DNA from: Firmicutes bacterium UBA3936
GTDB lineage: Bacteria; Bacillota; Dethiobacteria; Dethiobacterales; Dethiobacteraceae
Direction: 5' to 3'
DNA: 12,640 nt
NCBI GenBank assembly: GCA_002385745.1
Contig: DGEC01000032.1
Span: forward strand, 1-12,640
In this document: in pieces, positions 7,374 through 12,640 of the stretch
Numbering within the stretch: the first letter of the stretch is position 1
How the letters are laid out: each line of letters begins with the position of its first letter
The notes under the pieces: model-generated
The model's input: the letters and a program-made list of their open reading frames with translations, nothing else
Told to the model about the DNA's origin: nothing
Database searches by the model: none
Translations under genes and position numbers: made by a program

Positions 7374-8204
7374 TCAAATGTCCTCCTTAACTTGCGGGAT
7401 GCTGACCAGGCGTTTTTGCAGGTCATACCGGTATCCTTTGCAAAGGATATGCAGCTTTACATCGGTAAGGGCCAAGGGCTGGCGCGGGCTGGACTCGGAA
7501 ACATTGGAATGCCTTGACTGCCTGCCGTCCAGTATGGCTACCGTCCCCGTTCCTATCACCTCACACACACTGCCGCCACTGATGACAATAGCTGTATCTT
7601 CATCTATACCGACTCCCTGAATATAGGGATTATGCGCTATCGCGGCCAGTAAACGGCCGATCCTGCCTCTCTGGGCAAAATGCTGATCCACAACCACATC
7701 GGAAAGCAGGCCCAGCCCCGGCGCCATACGGATGATTTCTTTACTGGGTGTAGCCTCATCAACTCCTCCTACAAGCATAGTAGTGCTCATAGCAGAAGCA
7801 CCGGCACTGGTTCCGGCAACAACCGCTCCCTGCCGGTAGCTTTCCTGCATTGCCTGCCCTAAAACACTGCCGCCAAGAATGCCGGTTATTCGCAACTGAT
7901 CCCCGCCTGTAAGAAAAATACCCGTTTTTTCGGCAAAACTGCTCCGGTAATGAGGCTGGTTGGCTTCTTCCCTGCTCTGTATTGCCAAAAGAGACACATT
8001 TGCCGCCCCGAAATCCGTGAAAATATCACGGTACTGCGCACCGGTCTCAGGGTTGGTGCTGGCGGTAGAAATTACGCAAATATCAGCTTTCCTGCCGCCT
8101 GCCAAAGAAAAAAAGCGTTTGAGGATTTCGCATTCCCCACTTTTATCTTCAGCACCGCCGATAATAACCAGGTGGCTTTTTTCATTCCGGGACAATTCTG
8201 GCAC
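7374..8204 (-). CDS. cphB: Cyanophycinase (S51 family exopeptidase)
   Basis: CphB releases beta-Asp-Arg dipeptides from cyanophycin in the cytosol. The product is 276 residues from the GTG at 8202-8204. LVIIGGAEDK at 12-21 is the family start motif. The nucleophile motif GTSAGA places Ser133, DQHF places His175 and GIDED places Glu202; these sit one residue beyond the Ser132, His174 and Glu201 triad known from Synechocystis cyanophycinase. FLTGGDQLRI at 97-106 is also typical. The start is uncertain: the run GGGGG abuts the GTG, while a TTG three codons later (8193-8195) has GGGGGTG six bases upstream, so translation may begin there. No dedicated intracellular isoaspartyl dipeptidase gene is in the window. 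Upstream is the kinase terminator, so cphBA likely has its own promoter. Confidence 0.93.
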   Translation of the reverse strand: MPELSRNEKSHLVIIGGAEDKSGECEILKRFFSLAGGRKADICVISTASTNPETGAQYRDIFTDFGAANVSLLAIQSREEANQPHYRSSFAEKTGIFLTGGDQLRITGILGGSVLGQAMQESYRQGAVVAGTSAGASAMSTTMLVGGVDEATPSKEIIRMAPGLGLLSDVVVDQHFAQRGRIGRLLAAIAHNPYIQGVGIDEDTAIVISGGSVCEVIGTGTVAILDGRQSRHSNVSESSPRQPLALTDVKLHILCKGYRYDLQKRLVSIPQVKEDI

Positions 8205-8214
8205 CCCCGTTTAT

Positions 8215-8228
8215 TTAACAGCAGTTAA
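8215..8228. promoter_or_regulatory. Inverted repeat at the cphB leader, possible operator
   Basis: TTAAC-AGCA-GTTAA is a perfect inverted repeat with five-base arms and a four-base spacer. It lies 10 bases upstream of the cphB GTG and overlaps the predicted transcription start. It could be a repressor site or a small hairpin in the leader; the arms are short and AT-rich, so chance is possible. Confidence 0.3.
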
Positions 8229-8258
8229 TAGAATTTCCCTGATGACAGCATCCTATAC
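8229..8258 (-). promoter_or_regulatory. Candidate forespore (sigma-F/sigma-G-like) promoter of cphBA
   Basis: On the minus strand, GTATA (complement of 8254-8258) is followed after 15 bases by GGAAATTCTA (complement of 8229-8238), close to the sigma-F -10 pattern GGnrAnAnTw. Measured the other way, GTATA-18 bases-AATTCTA is one base off the sigma-G pattern CATnnTA. The two holoenzymes have overlapping preferences. No better vegetative promoter was found in this 142-base gap. These motifs are degenerate, so this is a suggestion only. Confidence 0.35.
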
Positions 8259-8305
8259 GACATAAAATTTGACTGCGGAACAGAACAAGCCTGTATTAAA
8301 ATCGT

Positions 8306-8339
8306 AAAAAAAGAAACGCACCGCAGCAGTGCGGTGCGT
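8306..8339 (-). terminator. Strong hairpin terminator after the sensor kinase
   Basis: A perfect ten-pair stem, ACGCACCGCA with TGCGGTGCGT (8316-8325 and 8330-8339), closes a four-base loop. On the minus strand it is followed by TTTCTTTTTTT (8306-8316), a good release tract. It starts seven bases after the kinase stop codon and separates the pncB-kinase unit from cphBA. On the plus strand it is followed by a run of six T as well, so it could work in both directions. Confidence 0.88.
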
Positions 8340-8346
8340 ACTTTTT

Positions 8347-10002
8347 TCACTGTTGTAGCTCGTTTTTAATAATAGGCAACTCTATGGTAAATGTCGTCCC
8401 TTTTCCCGGAATGCTGTCCACATATATACGACCCTGATGGTTTTCAATAATCCTGTATGAGATGGTAAGCCCAAGGCCGGTACCGTTTTCCTTTGTGGTA
8501 TAAAAAGGGTCAAACACCTTTGTCAGCTGTTTTTCTTCAATCCCGCAGCCGGTATCACTGAAGCTGATAATTGCCTTGTCTTTTTTAGTCCGCGTAGCAA
8601 TGGTAAGCCGTCCCCCGGACGGCATTGCATGGATGGCATTGGTCGCCAGATTTAAAAAAACCTGTTTAATTTGTGCGGGGTCTGCCTGGACATAAATGGA
8701 TTCCTTGGCATATTCCTTCTGAACTTCAACACTTTCCAAAAGGGACATGCTTTCAATGAGCAGAAAAATTTCCTCCAAAATTAAATGCAGGTCCGTTTTC
8801 TTTAAGTTTGGAGCTGTAGGTTTTGTCAGGAGCAGGAACTCTTTGATAATGGAATTAGCCCGGTCAATCTCCTCAATCATCAGCTCGCAGTATTCATACC
8901 CCTTTGAATCGGGCTGAAACTCCTGGCAAAGGATTTGCAGAAAACCGCGCAGTGTTGTCATGGGATTGCGTATCTCATGGGCAGTCCCGGCTGCCAATTC
9001 GGCAACCAGAGAGAATTTTTCCATCTGTATAAGCTCATTCTCCACGGTCTTGTTTTCCGTAACATCCTGAAATACACTGACTCCACCGCTCACATTCCCC
9101 TCGGCATCAAAAAGCGGTGAAGCATTAACGGAGATATATTGTACCCCATCCTGAAAAATTAGCTGTAGCATATGTTGATTAAAGCGTTTTTTCTGAGTAA
9201 GGGTTTCCTCCAGTATTTCCCGAAAAGCCTTGCCGGGTGCCGAATCCCACTGGCTTTCAATGCGAAGCAGTTCCTGCGCCGTTTTGTTAAGATAAGTAAT
9301 TTGGTTCTTATTGTTCACCGTTAAGACACCCAGCTTGAGGTCGGAAAATATTTCGTCCCGCAACTGATTATATTCAGTTTCCATTTCACGGTGAGCCAGC
9401 TTCAGGTCCTCTAAACCTTGGAGATACTGACTGCCGGAACTGCTTTCGGCCAGCAGTCCCTCACTAACCGTTTCAATATCCTTGCGTGTCAGGAAATATG
9501 AAGTACTGTCATTTGGGTAGATTTCACCGGGAGATTCTTCTGCTTCTGCGGTTTCCGCTAAAAAAATATTCAACAGGCAGTAAGAATCACCTTTTTCCCG
9601 TACCTGCTTGGCAGAAATTTTACAATAGGGAAAGTTCCGCGCACCTATGCCGCCAATCATCCCCTTTATGACCTCGCAAAGAGCCGGGCTTTTGATAATC
9701 ATATATCCAAAGGGGCATTTATAGTCGACAAATTCAACCTTGCTTTCTGTGTGTTTTCTGCACTGCACCTGTCCGCCCAGCTGATTTAATAAATCGACAA
9801 CTATTTTGATAAACTCTTCCCTGCTTAAGGCCGTGTTTTTGTTCCCAACCGTTGTGCGATAGCGATCTTCAACATCATAACCATATTTTATGCCCAGTTT
9901 TTTCAGATACAATTTTGCACTGGAACCTATAAGCATTTCATTAACCAGTGTATAATCAGCAAGCAGTTGCAGAAAGAATTCTCCCTGAGAGTCATATGGC
10001 AT
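8347..10002 (-). CDS. Cytosolic PAS-domain sensor histidine kinase with a cysteine-bearing N-terminal domain
   Basis: The 551-residue protein has no membrane segment or signal peptide, so it senses a cytosolic signal. Residues about 1-150 form a compact domain with Cys81, Cys96 (in KCPFG), Cys109, Cys127 and Cys142, reminiscent of V4R or methanogen-output-type ligand domains; this family call is tentative. A PAS domain spans about 215-320. The HisKA helix has AHEIRNP at 341-347 with phospho-acceptor His342. The ATPase domain shows NLATNA (N box, 451-456), DTGCGI at 483-488, FDPFYTTK at 497-504 and GTGLGL at 507-512. No response regulator is nearby, so this is an orphan kinase. Its cytosolic PAS design resembles the Bacillus sporulation kinases, and the upstream sigma-H-type promoter makes Spo0A a plausible but unproven target. 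The ATG is 16 bases after the pncB stop, with GGGGGT upstream. Confidence 0.9.
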   Translation of the reverse strand: MPYDSQGEFFLQLLADYTLVNEMLIGSSAKLYLKKLGIKYGYDVEDRYRTTVGNKNTALSREEFIKIVVDLLNQLGGQVQCRKHTESKVEFVDYKCPFGYMIIKSPALCEVIKGMIGGIGARNFPYCKISAKQVREKGDSYCLLNIFLAETAEAEESPGEIYPNDSTSYFLTRKDIETVSEGLLAESSSGSQYLQGLEDLKLAHREMETEYNQLRDEIFSDLKLGVLTVNNKNQITYLNKTAQELLRIESQWDSAPGKAFREILEETLTQKKRFNQHMLQLIFQDGVQYISVNASPLFDAEGNVSGGVSVFQDVTENKTVENELIQMEKFSLVAELAAGTAHEIRNPMTTLRGFLQILCQEFQPDSKGYEYCELMIEEIDRANSIIKEFLLLTKPTAPNLKKTDLHLILEEIFLLIESMSLLESVEVQKEYAKESIYVQADPAQIKQVFLNLATNAIHAMPSGGRLTIATRTKKDKAIISFSDTGCGIEEKQLTKVFDPFYTTKENGTGLGLTISYRIIENHQGRIYVDSIPGKGTTFTIELPIIKNELQQ

Positions 10003-10018
10003 ACACGGCTACCCCCGG

Positions 10019-11053
10019 CTATAGTATTTTTCTTAACCTCTTGTTCTCAGTAATGCCAGGTATGCGTCCCCTTTTTGCAATGGGTTTGCCTTCCACTTCT
10101 TTGATATCCATGGTCATATCTATTGCCGGTGCACGTGAAATATAAGATCCGATACCAAAGGCATCCACACCTGCTTCGAGTAAGAACGGCAGTCTTTCAT
10201 CATCAATTCCGCCGGATGCAAAAATTTTCACATGCTGAAACCCTTTTTGATCCAAACGCGCCCGTACTTCACGGACCAGTCCCGGAGTAACGCCGCCGCG
10301 TTCAGACGGCGTGTCCAATCGTATTCCGTCCAAAGAATCGCCTAAAGCCTCTGCAACCCGTAAAGCTTCTTCACCTTCATCCTTAAATGTGTCAACCAGA
10401 ATTATCCGGGGATCTCCCGACGGCATGATACGATGATATAAAAGAGCAACCTCCAGCGTATCTCCCAGTATTAACACCACTGCATGGGGAACAGTACCTT
10501 TCGGTTCCTGCCCGGCCAGTTTGGCTCCCAAAATACAGCTGCAGCCGTCTGCTCCGCCAACCAGAGCAGCCCGTTCCATTACAGGAGCCACAGCGGGGTG
10601 AACATGCCGGGCACCAAAACAAAAAACCTGACGGTCGCCGGCCAGTTTTTTACATCTGCGGGCCGCCGTTGCCCAGCCGCTCGCATTGGCCAGCATACCC
10701 AAGATTGCGGTCTCATAAATACCAAATTCGCTGTATTTCCCCTTAATACGCAGCACAACCTCTTTGGGGGCAAATTCCTGTCCCTCATCAAGAGCCCAGG
10801 CCTGTACATTTTTTGTTGCAAGCAAGTTTGCAACTTCTTCAATGCCGCATAAAACTCCGCCTCTTCCGGCAAAAATATCCGCCGTAACTTCCGTATTTAT
10901 CTTATCGGCAGCTCTGAGAATTTCTAAAGTGCGAACAAAGTAAATATCCGTAGTTGCACCGGCAAGAATCTCTTCATGGCTTGCGGAATGAAAAATACGT
11001 TCCTTAGACACTGTTAAAGCACTGACGTCATTTAAGGTGCGTAACTCTTTCAC
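10019..11053 (-). CDS. pncB: Nicotinate phosphoribosyltransferase
   Basis: This enzyme joins nicotinate with PRPP to give nicotinate mononucleotide, the entry step of NAD salvage. At 344 residues it belongs to the shorter bacterial/archaeal type, not the roughly 480-residue form. Motifs: FGARHVHP at 146-153, TVPH at 187-190 (the His in this segment is the phosphorylated one in the family), DTFKDE at 221-226, RLDTPSERGG at 245-254, and the phosphate-binding strand ASGGID at 279-284 with FGIGSYIS at 299-306. Quinolinate phosphoribosyltransferase is the nearest alternative, but it is shorter and lacks the FGARHVHP and DTFKDE pattern. The start is GTG with GGAGG seven bases upstream. It leads an operon with the sensor kinase, an unusual partner for NAD salvage, under a sigma-H-type promoter. 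Confidence 0.88.
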   Translation of the reverse strand: MKELRTLNDVSALTVSKERIFHSASHEEILAGATTDIYFVRTLEILRAADKINTEVTADIFAGRGGVLCGIEEVANLLATKNVQAWALDEGQEFAPKEVVLRIKGKYSEFGIYETAILGMLANASGWATAARRCKKLAGDRQVFCFGARHVHPAVAPVMERAALVGGADGCSCILGAKLAGQEPKGTVPHAVVLILGDTLEVALLYHRIMPSGDPRIILVDTFKDEGEEALRVAEALGDSLDGIRLDTPSERGGVTPGLVREVRARLDQKGFQHVKIFASGGIDDERLPFLLEAGVDAFGIGSYISRAPAIDMTMDIKEVEGKPIAKRGRIPGITENKRLRKIL

Positions 11054-11125
11054 CGTCGTCCCTCCATATCTTTCTCATGCTTTTTTATCCCTAATCTGGA
11101 AAGCCGCTGCGAAATCTTGATTTAC

Positions 11126-11151
11126 TATTCCACATCAGCATGCAAATTCCT
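11126..11151 (-). promoter_or_regulatory. Sigma-H-type promoter of pncB and the sensor kinase
   Basis: On the minus strand, AGGAATT (complement of 11145-11151) is followed by exactly 14 bases ending in GTG and then GAATA (complement of 11126-11130). The -35, the spacer length and the GTGGAA junction match the spoVG element in this window. The predicted start near 11118 leaves a leader of about 65 bases. It lies directly downstream of the sspF terminator. Confidence 0.7.
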
Positions 11152-11166
11152 TTTTTCACCACCAAA

Positions 11167-11199
11167 CAGAGAAAGGCGTACCGGCTCTTCCGGTACGCC
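11167..11199 (-). terminator. Rho-independent terminator after sspF
   Basis: A perfect ten-pair stem, GGCGTACCGG with CCGGTACGCC (11175-11184 and 11190-11199), closes a five-base loop. On the minus strand it is followed by TTTCTCTG (11167-11174), a moderate release tract. It begins seven bases after the sspF stop codon. No T tract follows on the plus strand. Confidence 0.8.
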
Positions 11200-11205
11200 C
11201 AACCC

Positions 11206-11385
11206 TTACTGTTCATTCATCAGAGCTTTTTCGGCGCGCTCTATTGCCAGTTTAACCAGATTTCCACAGTTCCGGGATGATACGCCGCCCCATCCTTCCC
11301 GGCGAACTATATCGGCAACGCCTAATTCTTCGGCTAACTCTTCTTTAAGCGCATCGGACATAATTTTGTCACGCCGCGGACTCAT
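11206..11385 (-). CDS. sspF: Small acid-soluble spore protein, alpha/beta (SspF-like) type
   Basis: These small proteins coat and protect DNA in the dormant spore and are made in the forespore. The chosen ATG at 11383-11385 gives 59 residues and has AAAGGAG eight bases upstream; an in-frame GTG three codons earlier overlaps that ribosome binding site and is unlikely. The sequence shows the family pattern: basic start MSPRRDK, then IMSDALKEELAEELG (8-22), then GWGGVSSRNCGNLVKLAIE. The MSD-K-ELA-LG arrangement and basic N terminus resemble B. subtilis SspF more than the major SspA/B proteins, and B. subtilis sspF also lies upstream of ispE. Here four genes have come between them. A hairpin terminator follows immediately. 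Confidence 0.92.
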   Translation of the reverse strand: MSPRRDKIMSDALKEELAEELGVADIVRREGWGGVSSRNCGNLVKLAIERAEKALMNEQ

Positions 11386-11436
11386 TAGCCTCACTCCTTT
11401 TGAACATTAACAGGGTCTTTTATATTATTTGTTTTT

Positions 11437-11466
11437 TTACTTGCATTACTCTGGCAATATCTATAC
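11437..11466 (-). promoter_or_regulatory. Weak candidate sigma-G-like promoter of sspF
   Basis: On the minus strand, GTATA (complement of 11462-11466) is followed after 18 bases by CAAGTAA (complement of 11437-11443), two bases off the sigma-G -10 pattern CATnnTA. A forespore promoter is expected for this gene, and the spacing fits, but the -10 is poor. The surrounding DNA is AT-rich. Confidence 0.25.
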
Positions 11467-11499
11467 TAAAGCAGTAAAAAAAATTAGCAAAGACGGTTA

Positions 11500-11528
11500 T
11501 TAGCATTTTACCGCCATTATCATAATAT
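11500..11528 (+). promoter_or_regulatory. Candidate promoter of the L,D-transpeptidase
   Basis: TTAGCA (11500-11505) and TAATAT (11523-11528) are 17 bases apart, each four of six to the vegetative consensus. The same spot contains CATAATATA (11521-11529), which fits the mother-cell sigma-K -10 pattern CATAnnnTA, but I find no matching -35 at the right distance. The start would be about 30 bases before the ATG. Which sigma factor is used cannot be settled from sequence. Confidence 0.3.
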
Positions 11529-11562
11529 AAGAGCAAGATTAAAAGATTTTTGGAGGGCGGTC

Positions 11563-12084
11563 ATGACCCGCATCGAAATTAACCGCTTAATGAAAAAACT
11601 TATTTTTTACCGTCAAAATCAACTGTACAAAACCTATCCCATTGCTGTCGGCAGGCCCGAAACACCTACTCCTCTCGGTGAATTTAAGATTTATGAAAAA
11701 AATCCAAAGCCTCATCCGGGGCTTGGTACACGCTGGATGGCTTTTACCTATCAGCGCCATGGCATTCACGGCACATTCAATCCCTGGACAATCAACACCG
11801 CTGCCACCGCCGGCTGTGTACGCATGTACAATGAAGATATAGAAGAAATATTTCCGCTCGTACCTATCGGTACCCCCGTTATTATTTTCGACCGGCAGGA
11901 AACGGAGAAAATACCGGAACATACCGGCAAGGAGGTTTATTTTGTCCGTCCCGGGGATACAGTGGAGTCAATAGCCAGGCGGTTTAAAATCAGTCCGGAG
12001 GAGCTGATTAGTTTTAATAAAATCAAATACCCCAAATACCTCCATCCCGGCAAGATGCTGCTCATACCGCAATACAACCGCTAA
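11563..12084 (+). CDS. L,D-transpeptidase (YkuD domain) with C-terminal LysM
   Basis: YkuD-domain enzymes form 3-3 cross-links in peptidoglycan or attach proteins to it. The 173-residue product has a catalytic domain (about 1-110) with TPTPLGEF at 34-41, HGIHGT at 66-71 and TAGCVRM at 82-88, giving Cys85 as nucleophile and Arg87. The usual S/T-H-G-C has Ala in place of His here. A LysM peptidoglycan-binding domain occupies about 125-169 (VRPGDTVESIARRF and the closing PGKMLLIP). The protein starts directly in the first strands of the fold with no signal peptide, as in B. subtilis YkuD, a spore protein; this suggests action from the mother cell on the cortex or coat rather than export. ATG is preceded by GGAGGG at six bases. 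It is the only gene on the plus strand, divergent from sspF and convergent with the CAP gene. Confidence 0.9.
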   Translation: MTRIEINRLMKKLIFYRQNQLYKTYPIAVGRPETPTPLGEFKIYEKNPKPHPGLGTRWMAFTYQRHGIHGTFNPWTINTAATAGCVRMYNEDIEEIFPLVPIGTPVIIFDRQETEKIPEHTGKEVYFVRPGDTVESIARRFKISPEELISFNKIKYPKYLHPGKMLLIPQYNR

Positions 12085-12137
12085 AGCCCTGTCCGCCTGC
12101 CCTATTATTAAGCAAAAGCCAAAACGGACAATAGGAA

Positions 12138-12170
12138 AGGCAGCCTTGTGCAGGCTGCCTCCGGGTTTTT
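12138..12170. terminator. Shared terminator between convergent genes
   Basis: A perfect nine-pair stem, AGGCAGCCT with AGGCTGCCT (12138-12146 and 12152-12160), closes a five-base loop. On the plus strand it is followed by CCGGG and five T (12166-12170); on the minus strand by CTTTCCTATTG-like sequence, a weaker tract. It lies about 54 bases after the transpeptidase stop and about 10 bases after the stop of the CAP gene, so it probably serves both. Confidence 0.75.
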
Positions 12171-12640
12171 CAACGACCGATAAACATTTGCGTAAACATC
12201 ATTCCATAAGGTCCGCCTTTGACTGCTCCGATACCTATATGGGTAAAAGACGCATTAAGAATGTTTGCCCGGTGCCCCGGAGAATTCATCAACGCGGTAT
12301 GGGCCCGTTCAACTGTCGGTGCGCCGGCCAGGTTTTCCCCTGCCGTGCGGTATTTTATACCCGTATTCCTCATCATATCAAAGGGAGAGCCGTAGGTAGG
12401 GGACTGGTGGGCAAAATAATTCAATTCAATCATATCGTGGCATTTAAGGCGGGCCAGTTTAACCAGTTCCATATCCACCTGCAAAGGTGGCAGGCCTGCT
12501 TTTTCTCTTTCAGAGTTCAACAAAGCAAGCATTTTCTTTTCGCTTTCATTCAGCCCTTCAACCGGTTCAGGTTCAGGTTCAGGTTGCGGTTCCGGCGCAG
12601 GCTCGGGTTCGGGCGCCGGTTCAGGTGCAGGCTCGGGTTC
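12170..12640 (-). CDS. CAP/SCP-domain protein (YkwD-like), 5' end outside window
   Basis: The frame is open to the window edge, so the N terminus is missing; 156 residues are visible. An ATG at 12530-12532 lies inside the frame and falls at the start of the CAP fold, so it is not the likely start. The CAP domain shows LLNSEREKAGLPPL, NYFAHQSP, AGENLA, MNSPGHRANIL and THIGIGA, the two conserved histidines included. Bacterial CAP proteins of this type are usually secreted or spore-associated, and their activity is unknown. Upstream of the fold is a low-complexity linker of alternating Glu-Pro and Ala-Pro, typical of a spacer between a signal or wall-binding region and the CAP domain. The neighbouring transpeptidase and sspF genes suit a spore or envelope role. 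Confidence 0.88.
   Translation of the reverse strand, partial: EPEPAPEPAPEPEPAPEPQPEPEPEPVEGLNESEKKMLALLNSEREKAGLPPLQVDMELVKLARLKCHDMIELNYFAHQSPTYGSPFDMMRNTGIKYRTAGENLAGAPTVERAHTALMNSPGHRANILNASFTHIGIGAVKGGPYGMMFTQMFIGR
12563..12640 (-). repeat. Glu-Pro/Ala-Pro coding repeat
   Basis: On the minus strand the codons spell repeated Glu-Pro and Ala-Pro pairs from Pro at 12563 up to the window edge. The last 60 bases form two copies of a 30-base unit (12581-12610 and 12611-12640), with 24 of 30 positions equal; the 14 bases at 12597-12610 recur exactly at 12627-12640. The tract runs past the window end. Confidence 0.85.

Noticed and set aside
9722..9732. Partial Spo0A-like box TTTGTCGAC on the minus strand
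   Set aside because: Inside the kinase coding sequence and mismatched at the last base group; explained by Phe-Val-Asp codons.

Overview
This window looks like chromosomal core DNA of a spore-forming, low-to-middle G+C Firmicute, most likely a Clostridia or Negativicutes member. It carries spoVG, a small acid-soluble spore protein gene of the sspF type, strong AGGAGG-type ribosome binding sites, frequent GTG starts, and a gene order that echoes the Bacillus subtilis region sspF-ispE-purR-yabJ-spoVG-glmU-prs. I cannot name the genus from sequence alone. I see no rRNA, tRNA, CRISPR array or insertion sequence.

Layout, read in the direction of transcription of the minus strand (right to left). 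At the right edge is a 5'-truncated CAP/SCP-domain protein with a Pro-Glu-Ala repeat linker (12170-12640, minus), which converges on a plus-strand L,D-transpeptidase with a C-terminal LysM domain (11563-12084). Then, all on the minus strand: sspF-like SASP (11206-11385); an operon of nicotinate phosphoribosyltransferase and a cytosolic PAS sensor histidine kinase (11053-8347); cyanophycinase cphB and cyanophycin synthetase cphA (8204-4704); ispE plus a MobA-like nucleotidyltransferase (4644-3019); spoVG (2829-2554); and glmU-prs (2414-10). Strong hairpin terminators separate sspF, the pncB-kinase pair and spoVG from what follows.

The most interesting signal is in the intergenic DNA. Three minus-strand gene starts (pncB-kinase, ispE, spoVG) are each preceded by AGGAATT, exactly 14 bases, then GAATA, GAATT or GAAAT. 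This is the architecture of sigma-H promoters, of which the B. subtilis spoVG promoter is the classic case. A visual search for the same pairing found it nowhere else in the window. A fourth, weaker element upstream of cphB resembles forespore (sigma-F/sigma-G) promoters.

Taken together, the window can be read as a sporulation-linked neighbourhood in which a cyanophycin make-and-degrade pair, NAD salvage and an orphan sensor kinase have been placed between sspF and ispE. UDP-GlcNAc (GlmU), PRPP (Prs, which also feeds the nicotinate phosphoribosyltransferase) and isoprenoid precursors (IspE) supply the envelope and nucleotide needs of the same cells. The genes are confident; their co-regulation in sporulation is inference from promoter motifs and context.
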